DNA from: Cornus controversa
Lineage: Eukaryota; Streptophyta; Magnoliopsida; Cornales; Cornaceae
Assembly (NCBI GenBank): GCA_026545225.1
Contig: CM048846.1
Location: forward strand, 39,629,501 to 39,693,500
Length of the DNA: 64,000 nucleotides
Direction of reading: 5' to 3'
Shown here: positions 11,640-23,035 of the stretch, in pieces
Layout of the letters: every line of letters begins with the position of its first letter
How positions within the stretch are numbered: position 1 is the stretch's first letter
Notes under the pieces: generated by a model
What the model was told of the DNA's origin: nothing
The model's database searches: none
What the model saw: the letters and a program-made list of their open reading frames with translations, nothing else
Position numbers and translations under genes: made by a program

Positions 11640-13459
11640 CATTCAGGGCATAAGTACTTATATACAACTTTTTCCAACATGGAATCTCATGACACATAAC
11701 CAAAAGCACCTAGTCCACATCCCGGACGTGCAATCACAACAAAATAACCAAAAGAAATCTTCTAGCTCTACATCCAACTCACGGTTGTGCATCCTTAACC
11801 ACTTCTTTGCAATGTCCTGAAAGTGTTAGTGTAGGGGGATGAGCAATTTCAATGACCCAAGATTAATATGTTGTGCAATCCATTTAAGTCCACATTTCAT
11901 ATTCAATAAATAAATATCAAAACATGTTTCAACGACTATGTGTCATGCTTCCTAGTATTTCTAGTCAAAGCTCACATTTTTTATTCAAATCGTGACATAG
12001 GCATCAAATGTAACTTGACAACCACATAACTACAAATAATGTATTATTGCACAATCCATCATATCTATAACATAAGACAAAGCCGAATTTATAACCAAAT
12101 CCACACAATTCACATAAGTCACGTTATTTCACATAACTCAATACAAAGTCACATTACTCTCGAAATTGGACTCACACTCACACACATCGTCAAGATATGT
12201 ACCGAATTCCCACATCTCAATTTCTTGGTTATTACGGGCTACTAACCCATCCGGTTACCATCCAACTTGCGCAAGGGGATATTTTTCTTCTCTTTCCCAT
12301 GAGTCATTTCCGAGAATTCACCACAAACACACAAGATATATCACGTCTTACACATAAATTTGCACGTTTCAATGCATTGCACCCAATACATGCCCTATGT
12401 TCATTCTAGCATGTACAATTCATAATGACACATGTACACATTCTAATTCCGAAGTTAGGTTTCTCAATCAATTCACCAAAATTTCATATATGCAATACAT
12501 ATCCCAATTTGCATATATAAGCTATTCAAGCATTGTAACACATATATCAATCATTTCTAACAAGAGAAACAAACATATATTAATCTAAAACATGAATTTT
12601 ATTACAAGTATATCCACTTTCATATGTCACATGAAAAGAAAACATCTATTTTATGCTTAGACATGAAATTTTACTTGAATTAGAAGACACAACACACACC
12701 CCTACCTCAATAGCTATAGTCTCAAGCTATCCCAAACTTTCACAAATCTCAAAGTTGTCTACCACAACTTTGTTCAGTTCAAAGCGAAGCTGTTGTCACG
12801 TAGAACACACTTCCCTCATTCGACACCGCCCGAATCCAAGCCGAAGACCCTCAAAATCTAGAGAGAAGAAATAGATTACAAAATCTTTCACCGGACCAAA
12901 ATGCTTCGAATCAACTTTTCAATCCATAAAGATCATAGAGAATGTCGAGGTGAACAACATTGATGTTCTAAACTTCTTTCAAGTCCAAGCCTAGGCTAGA
13001 GATATTCTAGAGAGAAGGGAGAGCTTGCAAGGGGAATATATAGAGAGAGAAATGAGAAGACAAATGAAAAATCTGATTTTCTTCACTTAATGCCTATACA
13101 TATCATATATTTATCTTTTCTTGCAAGACTAGTCAACTTTTCCAACTAAGTACCTCAACTCTCTTAATAATGCTTCTTGTTACAAGATATTTTCTCGTAA
13201 TTATATACTAACATTATCTTCTCTCTTCTTTTTACTTGAGTCCTTAAAAATAATATCACAATGACCCGACCTTTAGTTAGAGAGCCCGAACACACCTTTC
13301 GGGTCACCTGACCCATCCCGAGTCCCACGCTTATACCAAAACACGTGAAAAATCCTATAACCCGAAATTACACATGCTTCAGAAATTTTTTATGCTAAAT
13401 CATATTTAACATATAACTAAATTAAAATAATTACTCGAGACTCTACAATTGGTGTCACA
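11640..13459 (-). repeat. LARD/gypsy-type LTR fragment, third family
   Basis: Shares diverged blocks with the LARD-1 LTR in the same order: CCACATCCCGGACGTGC near 11707 (4394 in LARD-1), GTGTTAGTGTAGGGGGATGA near 11826, CGGGCTACTAACCC near 12235 and a TTGCGCAAG block near 12270. The right end reads GGTGTCACA then a pyrimidine run (GGTGGAGA|TGTGACACC on the minus strand), a plausible LTR start after a polypurine tract. The left border is not clear, because the first ~240 bases after EPRV-1 (11400-11640) match nothing recognised. No internal region is attached. Either a truncated or a solo LTR, older than LARD-1 and LARD-2. Confidence 0.6.
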
Positions 13460-13479
13460 TCTCCACCAATTCATCTACC

Positions 13480-14240
13480 TCGGTGCGATGTGCTTTTATC
13501 TCAGCATTATCAGCGTTGGCCTCCGTCTGTGATAGCTCTACCATTGATTACTTTTGGCTCTCAGTCTGTCTGTCATAGCTCCACCATTGATTACTTTTGG
13601 CTCTCAGTTTGTTCCTTGCTCTCCACCAGCTTCATTGAGCACCTCACCCGATGGGTATTTCGATCCAGGTTCTACTCCACCTCCTCGGCTCCATCCGATG
13701 GCTACTCATTTGCGTGATGGGACACAATGACCATTGGTTCGTACTGATGGCATTGTGTGCTATCCCTTACCGAGTGCCTTGGCAGCTCAGATTTCTTCTT
13801 CTAGTGAGGAGCCTACCTGTTTTTCTCAGGCTATTCGATTTCCCGAATGGCGCTCTGCTATGACTACTGAGTTTAATGCCCTCCTTAAAAATCAGACTTG
13901 GATCCTGGATCCTCCTTTGCTGCATCAAAACATTGTGGGTTGCAAGTGGGTCTTTAAGGTTAAACGCCTAACAGATGGCATGGTTGAATGTCACAAAGCC
14001 CACCTTATGGTCAAGGGCTTCCATCAACAACATGGTCTGGATTATGACGAGACATTCAATCTCGTGGTTAAACCTACCTCTATTTGTACTATTCTCATCT
14101 TGACAACATCTTTTGGATGGTCTTTACAATAATTAAATGTCAAGAATGCCTTATTGCATGGTTTTCTTTATGAAATAGTTTTTGTGACTCAACCCCCAGG
14201 GTTTGTAGATCCCTAACCTCCTCACCATGTTTGTTAGCTT
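13480..14240 (+). mobile_element. Ty1/copia pol fragment (RT N-terminal part)
   Basis: The plus strand reads FPEWRSAMTTEFNALLKNQT, then VGCKWVFKVKR, HKAHLMVKGF and LDYDETFN, the classic start of the Ty1/copia reverse transcriptase; similarity goes on to about 14220. Upstream, a ~46-base segment is tandemly duplicated near 13526-13607. Neither LTR is seen. It is a broken scrap, a different family from Copia-A, and old judging by its decay. Confidence 0.75.
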
Positions 14241-14750
14241 TAGAAGGCCATCTATGAGCTAAAAGAGGCACCACATTTGCAAACCCCACACCACCATTTT
14301 CAAAAACCCTATTGTTCAAGCCCTAAACAAACCCCAACACAAGGTTGATCAACTTCAAACCAACCTACTGTTCACACAAATCTAAACCACCCCAAACAAC
14401 ACAGTACCCAAGCCAATCGATCGAAACCCATCTCACCCAAATAAGACCCAAAATCACCAGCGTAAGCTATAACCCTCACCACCAACATCCACGCAGCCAG
14501 AATCAACTGCAAAAGTAGTAATCGAAAACTTCTCTCGCCATTGTCGGAGTAGTTGCTGATCGTCCCTTTGTCGTCTGAACACCTCCAAGGTCTATTGTTC
14601 GTTTGAAAGCAGAAGAAAAAGGAAAAAAGGGAATAATAGAATGAGATCGTCGTCGTCGCTGGAGTGTCTTTACTGTTTGTCATTGACACAGTCACATCTT
14701 GCCATCGAAAATCCTTGTCTTGAGCATCGCCATCAATCAGCCTTCTTTGC
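14241..14750. other. unassigned DNA split by the Athila-like element (left part)
   Basis: About 500 bases, rich in CAACC and CCA on the plus strand. A 135-codon minus-strand frame here (14372-14779) crosses into the adjacent LTR and has no recognisable domain, so it is not taken as a gene. The sequence should continue at 19806 after the Athila-like insertion. Its composition resembles U3-type regions of the LARD LTRs, but no clear match was seen. Confidence 0.4.
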
Positions 14751-14755
14751 GAAAT
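14751..14755. repeat. target site duplication GAAAT, left
   Basis: GAAAT lies immediately before the TGATAGG start of the Athila-like element and again immediately after its right LTR (19801-19805). A 5-bp duplication is the usual signature of Ty3/gypsy integrase. Confidence 0.8.
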
Positions 14756-16265
14756 TGATAGGCGTTGAATGTTACACATTCTAGCCTCTTAACTTATGTA
14801 TTTTATTCTCTTAGTGATAGATTATTTTGTTATTTTACTTTGTTTTAGTATTTTCTGTATTTTCAGGGCCTTAATGATTATTTCAGTTAAAACCAAGCTT
14901 TTGGGCTTTTAAAGAAGACATCCAAGATGGTGAGATGAAGCCTACATCAAGGAGATTCATTCAATTATTTATTTCAACTCAAATCAGCCCAAGAAAGAGG
15001 TCCAAGAGAATTACAGCTGCTTAAGAAGGTTTCGGGCCTGAAGCCCAAATCTGCGCATAATACAATCTTAATCCCGTTTTGGAAAACGGATCAGAAGTCT
15101 TACTTTCGAGCCTCAAATCGACATTATTTGCGCGTAGGGTTGAACGAAATTCGATTCTGCACACTTTTATATTTCACGAAAATTCCGTAAATCGGACTTC
15201 TAGTGGGTCAAAAGTTGGGCCGAAGTCAGCAGGAAAAACCCACCTGATTAGTGCTGCGGGAAACCCTAATTTATTCCTAATTGGATTAGGAATTTGGTGT
15301 ATTCTCTTGGGGAATAAAGTGAAGAATAAGAGGCTGAGTTTGAGAGAGAACAGAGGAGAGATCGAAGTGTCTAAGAGGGCTGAGAAGAGAACAGAAACGT
15401 ATCGCAGAGCCATTGGAGAACGAAGTCATACGCGTAATTCAGAAAGATGATGTCTTCTTCCTCAACAGTTGAAGCTTCTTCTTCTACCATGAGCGGCTAG
15501 TTCATCCACTAGGGTTTTGATGTAGCCCTAACAAAGCATCAATGGTTTGATTGTTTTAATTATTGGGGACCTTTATATACATGCATAGATTGTGTAATTC
15601 AGAGGATTCTTATTATAGAATTGAGCAATAAAAGTCGTATAAATTCAGTATCAATGATTTCTTATCTTGTCTTAGATATTTAGTTGTTGTTATTGACCTC
15701 AATCTCTCTTATTTTCTGTGATCATGAGAGAGATTATTACACAATGGTAATCACTGAATATATTGTTAAGAGCTTTGATGGATTATGCCTAGAGAAGATG
15801 AACTATATTGCACCCTAGATTAGAGTAGTTAGGCAGATGGCCCATGCTAATCGAAGATAGTCCATGGCTTAGCCTTAATCATATGTTATCTTCTTGACGG
15901 ATGAAGGTGAGCTTGTAGCCACCGACACCACTTATGCATGATGTAATTCCCCTATAGTTGATTCAATTGACCATTGATTGTGGAGTTAGTGGTGAAGTCA
16001 AACACCCTAGATTTCTCTCATATTATCTTCACTATTTGTTTACTTTGATTTATTTTATTTTACTTTTTAATTAGTTTAGTTCAAAAATCAGAATTCTTTT
16101 TTTATAAATTTAATTAGAATTAATTCTGTATTCCAACTCATCAGACCATAATCCCTGAGGTACGATACCCCTTTTGATAGCCCTATTCTGCAAGGAATTC
16201 GTTCTATTGCGAAGTGTGGAAATTTTTAATTGATATATTTTTGAGTCACACTCACACACGAATCA
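14756..16265 (+). repeat. Athila-like 5' LTR
   Basis: Starts TGATAGGCG and ends CACACGAATCA, 1510 bases. The last ~666 bases match 19135-19800. The 3' part (GGTACGATACCCC ... AAGGAATTCGTTCTATTGCG) also has a diverged counterpart in the solo LTR at 52058-53464 on the minus strand, so both belong to related families. A 123-codon plus frame (15079-15450) inside it has no known domain. Confidence 0.8.
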
Positions 16266-16270
16266 ATTTT

Positions 16271-16288
16271 TGGCGCCGTTGCCGGGGA
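16271..16288 (+). other. primer-binding site, tRNA-Asp type
   Basis: TGGCGCCGTTGCCGGGGA starts five bases after the 5' LTR. This 18-base motif is the known primer site of Athila and related plant gypsy elements, complementary to the 3' end of an aspartate tRNA. Confidence 0.9.
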
Positions 16289-16410
16289 TTATCTATTTGA
16301 TTGATTGGATTTTACAGAATTAATTTTAATTGGATTTTTAGTTTAGGAAATTTTTATATTTTATATTTTATTTTGTTTTTGTTTTCTTTTCAGGTGCTTT
16401 TGGCTAATAT

Positions 16411-18116
16411 ATGCAAGATTGTCGTTCTGTAGCTGATCCTTTGATACCTCTTGATCCTGAACCTGAACGTACTCTCAGACAACATAGGAACATCCTTGTT
16501 GATACCATTGTGCAAGAGGAAGAAATAATTGAAGACATGGCAGAAGAGAGGAATAACAACCTTGTTCCTATTGCTGATGGAGAAAGAGCTAGATTGCTTA
16601 GGGACTACTATGATCCCGAGACATATACCTCGCCAGCAGGTTTTCAACTGCCCAATGTCACAGCACAGAATTATGAGATCAAGTCCAGCATTATTCAGAT
16701 GCTACCATCTTTTTTTGGGCTGACTCAAGAAGACCCTTACAAGCATCTGGATGACTTCATTGAAGTGTGCTCAACTACAAAAATTCACAACTTCTCTGAA
16801 GATGCTTTCAGAATGAGACTTTTTCCATTCTCTCTGAAAGACAAAGCAAAGTATTAGTTCAACTCTCTACCGGCAGGTTCTATCACGACTTGGACTCAAA
16901 TGCAACATGAGTTTCTCAAGAAGTATTTTCTGATAGGGAAGACCAATCAATTCAGACGTGCTATCACTGGTTTCTCCCAACATGAGGGGGAATAATTTTA
17001 TGAGACATGGGAAAGATTCAATGACCTTCTTAGGAAGTGTCCCCATCATCAAGTTCCTAAGTGGCAATTAGTGTAGAGTTTTCATGAAGGGCTGACAGAA
17101 GCCAACAGACAGATGGTTGATGCGTCGTGTGGAGGTACTTTTATATTGAAGAGTGAAGAAGAGGCATGGACCTTATTTGAAAATCTTAGTGACAACTCTC
17201 TACAACATGTGTCCTCTACTCGTTCTAGTAGACCTGCCACTACAAGGAAGACTGATGGGATTTTTGAGGTTGGTGCTTCAGAAGCTATGCCAACCGACAT
17301 TGATTTAATTGCACAGAAGGTAGTAGCAATTATGGCTGCCAATCAAACTCCTTATGCTTCAAATTCTACATTGCTAGGCCCTTGTGAATTTTGCTCTAAT
17401 CCTATGCATAATGTGAGCAATTGTCCTTCGGTGGGGCAATTTTCTGATATTCAACATGAGCAAGTCCAAGCTACTTTCACTGGACCAATGAATCCTCTAC
17501 GAGGTAATACTTACAATCCCACATGGAGGAATCATCCTGGTTTTTCTTACAGTAATCAAGGGGCAACAATGCAACCATCATATAAACCTAGGACTTTTGT
17601 GCCTCAACAGCAGTATCAAACACAAAGTCCTATGGCCCAAAGAATTTCTGCTATTGAAGACAAGTTGACTCTTACCTTGTCTAAATTTGACAAGCTTGAT
17701 TCTCTTATAGAGACAGTGCAAGCTACTGCAGCAACAGTACAATCTACAGTTCAACTAGTGCACTCACATTCTCAATCTATTGCCAAACTGGAATCTCAGT
17801 TTGGACAGCTTGCTACTTCATTGAGTAGAAGAGAAGAAGGGAAGCTCCCTAGTCAACCAATTGCTAATCCAAGAGGGATGCAAGCTTCCACAAGCAACCC
17901 ACACCATGAGCAAGTTCAAGCTATTACCACTTTGAGGAATGGGAAAATAATTGATAATAAGGTGGGTGAGAAGAAAGAAGAAGAAAAAGTGACCACAAGT
18001 CCAAGTGCTGAAATTCCGTATGAGCCCAAGGCTCCTTTTCCACAACGTTTCCTTGAAGCATCTAGATTGGGGAAACAAGGGGACAAGCTGCATGACATGA
18101 TGGAGGTGTTTCGATA
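16411..18116 (+). pseudogene. Athila-like gag part
   Basis: The plus strand reads typical Athila gag: an acidic leader, RARLLRDYYDPETYTSP, then FFGLTQEDPYKHLDDFIEVC and MRLFPFSLKDKAK, and a retrotrans_gag-type core (FLKKYFLIGKTNQFR, FYETWERFNDLLRKCPHH, FHEGL), followed by CEFCSNPMHNVSNC, a cysteine motif, and a long Gln/Ser/Thr-rich tail with a coiled-coil-like segment around 17640-17820. It is broken, with a few breaks, and is a fossil. Confidence 0.8.
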
Positions 18117-18117
18117 A

Positions 18118-19134
18118 GTGAAGATTAATTTGCCACTCTTTGATGCCATCAAGCAAATTCCTCCTTATGCTAAATTTTTGAAGGACTTGTGCACTCAGAA
18201 AAGGCGTTCTAAAAGTCATGTGCCAAAGAAAGTGATGCTGCCACAACAAGTAAGTTCAATAATTCAGCAGTGTACTCCCCCCAAGTACAAAGATCCGGGT
18301 GCTCCAACTATCTCATGCATTATTGGGGAGCACCATGTGGATAAAACTCTTCTTGATTTGGGTGCAAGTGTAAATTTGCTACCCTATTCAGTCTACTTAC
18401 AATTGGGCTTGGGAGAATTAAAGAGATAGATCAACAAAGCAGCCCCGAGGAATCATAGAAGACGTGCTCATTAAAGTGGACAAGTTCTACTTTCCTGTTG
18501 ATTTCATTGTACTTGACACTGAGCCAGTTCATAATCCAAAGAGGCACATTCCAGTGATCCTTGGTCGACCTTTCTTAGCTACTGCTGATGCTTGCATAAA
18601 TTGTAGGTCGGGGATCATGGATATTTCATTTGGCAACATGAATGTCAAGCTTAATGTGTTCAATGCTATCCAACACCCCCCAGATCAGAGTGATGTGTTC
18701 TGCATGGATGATATTGATGAATGTGTGGAGGAGTTTGTTTCATCCTCTATATCTCGAAACTCCCTGGAAGTATGTAAGTCTCTTTATGACTTTGAGAACA
18801 GTAATGATGAAGGGTTGTGTGAAGAAGTGCATGCTATGCTAGAAGTGGATGCTATTCAGAATACTCCACCATGGAGAATTCCAATTGAGCCACTACCTTC
18901 TCTCTCTAGCACTCCCCTAGTGCCTTCATTGGAGTCCCTTCCAGAATTAGAGTTGAAGCCTTTGCCTGACAAATTGAAGTATGTATTCTTGGGGGCACAG
19001 AAAACTCTTCCTGTTATAATTGCCTCTGATCTGACAGAAATTCAAGAGAAGAGCTTAGTAGAGGTTTTATACCAACATCGTGAAGCAATTGGATGGAGTG
19101 TTGCTGATCTTAAGGGCATTGATCCCTCAATTTG
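18118..19134 (+). pseudogene. Athila-like protease part and start of RT
   Basis: After gag the plus strand reads YAKFLKDLCTQKR and VSSIIQQ, typical of the Athila gag-pol junction. The aspartic protease region follows (LLDLGASVNLLPYSVYLQLG and then HIPVILGRPFLATADACIN). Further on it reads EALGW-type RT leader sequence (HREAIGWSVADLKGIDPSIC), after which the LTR begins. No RT catalytic core is present. Broken fossil. Confidence 0.8.
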
Positions 19135-19800
19135 CAGAGGATTCTTATTATAGAATTGAGTAATAAAAGTCTTGTAAATTCAGTATCAATGATTTCTTAT
19201 CTTGTCTTAGATATTTAGTTGTTGTTATTGAACTCAATCTCTCTTATTTTCTGTGATCATGAGAGAGATTATTACACAATGGTAATCACTGAATATATTG
19301 TTAAGAGCTTTGATGGATTATGCCTAGAGAAGATGAACCATACTGCATCCTAGATTAAAGTAGTTAGGCAGATGGCCCATGCCAATCGAAAATAGTTCAT
19401 GGCTTAGCCTTAATCATATGTTATCTTCTTGACGGATGAAGGTGAGCTTGTAGCCACCGACACCACTTATGCATGATGTAATTCCCCTATAGTTGATTCA
19501 ATTAACCATTGATTGTGGAGTTAGTGGTGAAGTCAAACACCCTAGATTTCTCTCATATTATCTTCACTATTTGTTTACTTTGATTTATTTTATTTTACTT
19601 TTTAATTAGTTTAGTTTAAAAATCAGAATTCTTTTCTTATAAATTTAATTAGAATTAATTCCGTATTCCAACTCATCAGACCATAATTCCTGAGGTACGA
19701 TACCCTTTTCAATAGCCCTATTCTGCAAGGAATTCGTTCTATTGCGAAGTGTGGAAATTTTTAATTGATATATTTTTGAGTCACACTCACACACGAATTA
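19135..19800 (+). repeat. Athila-like 3' LTR, last ~666 bases
   Basis: Matches 15600-16265 of the 5' LTR over its whole length with about 20 differences and is followed directly by the GAAAT target duplication. This makes it the genuine right end of the insertion. Confidence 0.85.
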
Positions 19801-19805
19801 GAAAT

Positions 19806-20740
19806 CCTAGTGGTTGTCTTCACCGTCATCATCAGGACTCCAGATCCTTGACATCAGTCCTGCCACTATCGACCAACCGTCATCTTTGTTTTTGAACAGA
19901 AAATACCTCACCAACTTTGTTATTCAGATTTGTTCGACTTCAACTGCCGAAATACTACTTGTCTTTCATCGATCTTCGTCGTAGCCATCAGAGTGGTGAA
20001 ATAATGCTCCCGCTGCTGCTCGTTACAACAGCGAAACCTAAGCCTTGTTTGCGTTCAGTGCTGCATCAATTTGGGAAAGAAATTGTCTTGTTTTATAACC
20101 TATGAAGCACAGATACTCCGAAAAGAGCCACGTGGCCATATCGAACATGTATTTAATACGGATATGGCACGATACGTGTCCGATATGGCTAAGAAGTAAC
20201 CAATTTTTTTAAATTAGTTTTTGAATATCGGATACGGCTAGGATACGCGGGGATACGCCAGGATATGTTTAAGATACGTCTGGGACAAGTTTAGGATACT
20301 TTTTGGGGCAAATTTATAATTTTTTATTCTATAAAATGGGGTTGAGATTGTAATATTAAAAACTTCATAGATTAGAAAATAAGGATCATTTTATAACAAA
20401 ACACAAATATTTTTAAAACCCTCAAGTAAGTGAGTCATTGTAAAGAATATTAGAAAAGATAGTGAATTTCTAAATTTTAACTTCTTATATTTTGTATAAT
20501 TACTTTAACTATATTTATTGTATGGTTGAAGATTAAAACTAATATTTTATGTATAATATTTACTCCGCCTGTGTTTTTTTTTACATAGTCGGTCCCAAGC
20601 TCGAATAAGGAGGAGGGTTGCATCAGGTAACTTGACAGCTGACGTAAAACTATGTCATGACCAATATAAACATGAATCCTATGAATATATGAGTAAGTGC
20701 TTGGGCGTTCCCCTTAAGCGATACATTGCATTAGCTTCCG
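19806..20740. other. unassigned DNA, repeat-derived
   Basis: The first ~300 bases continue the sequence interrupted by the Athila-like element. Around 20150-20300 there is a run of loosely repeated GGATACG/GATATGG words. 20580-20740 reads GTCGGTCCCAAGCTCG then AGGAGGAGGGTTGCATCAGG, a sequence I recall as a common dispersed plant repeat without being able to name its family. AT-rich DNA fills the rest. No gene is seen. Confidence 0.4.
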
Positions 20741-20751
20741 GATGCTTCAAA

Positions 20752-22652
20752 AAATGGGCAACGGGCGCTGCATTGACATAGATGTTCCAAGCTGCATACA
20801 AGAGGCTCTAAAGCACCTTGAATGAAAGGAAGTAGTTGATGAAGAAATTTGGGCTCTTGAGAAGAATGGTACTTGGGAATTCACAGAACTTCCCAAAGAC
20901 AAGTAACCTGTGGGATGCAAGTGGAAATTCAATCTTAAGTACAAGGCAGATGGAAGTGTTGATTGATACAAGGCGAGACTGGTAGTCAAGGGATTCACTC
21001 AAACTTATGGGATTGATTATCAGGAGACTTTCGCCCCAGCCGCTAAGTTAAATACAGTGCGGGTACTTCTATCCTTGGCATCTAATTTGGATTGGCCTCT
21101 ACACCAACTTGATGTCAAGAATGCATTCCATAATGGAGACTTGGAAGATGAAGTCTACATGGAGATTCCTCCTAGTTTTGAGGACTCAAGCAATACCAAC
21201 CTTGTTTGCAGACTAAGGAAATCTCTTTATAGCCTTAAACAGTCACCAAGGGCATGGTTTGAGAGATTTACTATAGTGGTTAAAAAGCATGGATACACTC
21301 AAGGCCAATCAGATCACACCTTGTTCATCAAAAAATCACCTGAAGGAAAACTTACTATCCTCATTGTATATGTGGATGATATTATCTTAACAGGAGATCA
21401 TGAAGAAGAGATAAGACTGTTAAAGAGTACTCTTGCAAAGGAATTTGAAATCAAGGATCTCGGTGCACTGAGATATTTTCTTAGCATGGAAGTAGCTCAT
21501 TCCAGCAAAGGCATTTCCGTCTCTCAGCGGAAGTATACACTAGATTTGCTCAAATAAATAGGTATGCTCGGTTATAAGCCTTCAGATACACCTATGGATC
21601 CTTCCAACAAACTCGACCTAAAGGGAAGCTCTACTCAGGTTAACAAAGTGAGGTACCAAAGACTAATAGGTAAACTGATTTATCTATCCCACACAAGACC
21701 AGATATCAGTTTCCTGTAAGTGTGGTTAGTTAGTTTATGAACAATCCTAGTAATGAGCACCTTGAAGCAGTTTACAGAATTCTCAGATATCTCAAAAAGA
21801 CTCCAAGGAAAGGGCTTTTCTTCAAAAAGGGGACAAACTATAGCATGGAAATCTTCTCAGATGCAGACTGGGCTGAATCCCTAACTGATCGTAGATCTGC
21901 CTCAGGCTACTGTTCCTATGTGTGGGGAAATCTCGTTACATGGAGAAGTAAAAAGCAGTAAGTAGTAGCCCAAAGTAGTGCCAAGGCCGAATTTAGGGCT
22001 ATGGCTCACGAAATATGTGAAGGAATGTGGCTCAAAAGTCTCCTAGATGAACTGACAACTCCTATTGAAAGCCCAATAAAAATGTTGTGTGACAATTAGG
22101 CTGCTATCAATATTACGAAGATTCGGTTTACCATGATAGAACTAAACATGTTGAAATTGATCGTCACTTCATCAAAGAGAAGATCGATCAGGGAATCATC
22201 AAAATGATCTATACTCCTTCAAGTCTCTAAACCGCAGATATCCTCACCAAAGCTCTCAACCGAGATCACTTTGAGGTTCTTCTTTCCAAGCTGGGAATGA
22301 TTGACATTTACTGCCCAGCTTGAGGGGGAGTGTGGAATTTCAGGTGTGCAATCGGAGGAAATCTTGGATTGCATTTCCTTATTTATTAGTTTCCTAAATA
22401 AAGAGAGGAGGATAATTAGTATCCAAATCTCCATGATTTATAGCTTAGTCATCTCCTTGATTTATAGCTTAGTCACTGCCTAAAATCAAGGAGTTATTAT
22501 TTTTACTTCCTAGAATCAAGGAGTTGAGTTACCTAATTGTGTGGGTATCCTCTCCTATTTATTCTAGTATTCTTGTCTATTCTAGAACAATGATGTGAGA
22601 AGAATTTTCTCTCATATTTTTTCTATAAAGAATTCTCTTATATTTTTCTATA
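20752..22652 (+). mobile_element. Copia-A: 3' half of a Ty1/copia element
   Basis: Parts on the plus strand: RT (20797-21560, with VGCKWKFNLKYKADGS, TFAPAAKLNTVRVLLSLA, LHQLDVKNAFHNGDLEDEVY, QSPRAWFERF and YVDDIILTGDHEEEI), RNase H (21737-22200, with NPSNEHLEAVYRILRYLK, FSDADWAESLTDRRSASGYC and QSSAKAEFRAM), the C-terminal ADILTKAL-type end, a purine tract GAGGGGGAG, and the 3' LTR (22331-22652). The copy is broken, with about half a dozen breaks, and its 5' half is absent. Where it overlaps the copy at 35780-39530 the two are very similar (a few percent different by eye), so they are one family. Confidence 0.85.
22331..22652 (+). repeat. Copia-A 3' LTR
   Basis: Starts TGTGGAATTTC right after the polypurine tract. 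It matches the LTR at 35780-36047 along its length but carries an extra ~50-base internal repeat (TTTATAGCTTAGTCA units near 22438-22480). It includes an AT-rich promoter-like region. About 322 bases, a normal size for Ty1/copia. Confidence 0.8.
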
Positions 22653-22656
22653 GTTT

Positions 22657-23035
22657 TCTTTGTAAGGCCCACTAAATTATATCTCTTGGGATCCTATCAT
22701 ACACTTATTCTAAGTCTATAAAAACCATATGCAAGTCTTGTTGCTTACTCCTACATTCTTCAACTAATTGTCTAAGTAGGTATATAGCTTCCATTGGGAT
22801 CTCTCGGCATGAATCCGAATTGGTTATCAGATACTATGGATTCACTCCTTAGTATTTGTTCTATTACCCTTTCCCATATTTTCATTGTATGACTCATTAA
22901 TTTAATTACCCTACAGTTACCACAATTTTGTATATTCCCTTTATTTTTTGTAAATTGGTACTATTGTACTTTTCTCCACTCATTTGGCATTATGCCTTAT
23001 TTTAGGATGTTGTTAAACAACTTTGTTGACCACCC
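22657..23035 (-). pseudogene. RTE-clade LINE fragment (reverse transcriptase)
   Basis: The minus strand translates to WSTKLFNNILK, MPNEWRKV, KNKGNIQNCGNCRVIKLM, SHTMKIWERVIEQILR, VSDNQFGFMP, MEAIYLLRQLVEECRSKQQD, LHMVFIDLE and YDRIPRDII. These are the consecutive motifs of the plant RTE-type non-LTR retrotransposon RT, from just before the template-grip region to the first catalytic Asp (F-I-D). Several in-frame stops and one frameshift (at the join NQFGFMP/MEAIYLL) show it is dead. Both ends are truncated: it starts right beside the Copia-A LTR and fades at about 23035. Confidence 0.85.

Larger units (their letters stand above)
14756..19800 (+). mobile_element. Athila-like Ty3/gypsy element, shortened
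   Basis: An element of about 5 kb between GAAAT target duplications. Parts in order: 5' LTR, a tRNA-Asp-type primer site, gag, protease, the first residues of RT, then the last ~666 bases of an LTR. The later pol domains (RT core, RNase H, integrase) are not present, so it could not move by itself. The tRNA-Asp primer site and the gag and protease sequences point to the Athila/Tat group. The two LTR ends differ at about 20 of 666 positions (~3%, counted by eye), which gives roughly one million years at an assumed 1.3e-8 substitutions per site per year. The gag region is broken, with a few breaks. Confidence 0.85.

Noticed and set aside
14372-14779. 135-codon minus frame
   Set aside because: It crosses the target duplication into the Athila-like LTR, so it is a chance frame created by the insertion.
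15079-15450. 123-codon plus frame inside the Athila-like LTR
   Set aside because: LTR sequence, no domain, and basic low-complexity content.
20150-20300. GGATACG-like repeated words
   Set aside because: Too degenerate to define a unit; kept only as a note in the gap entry.
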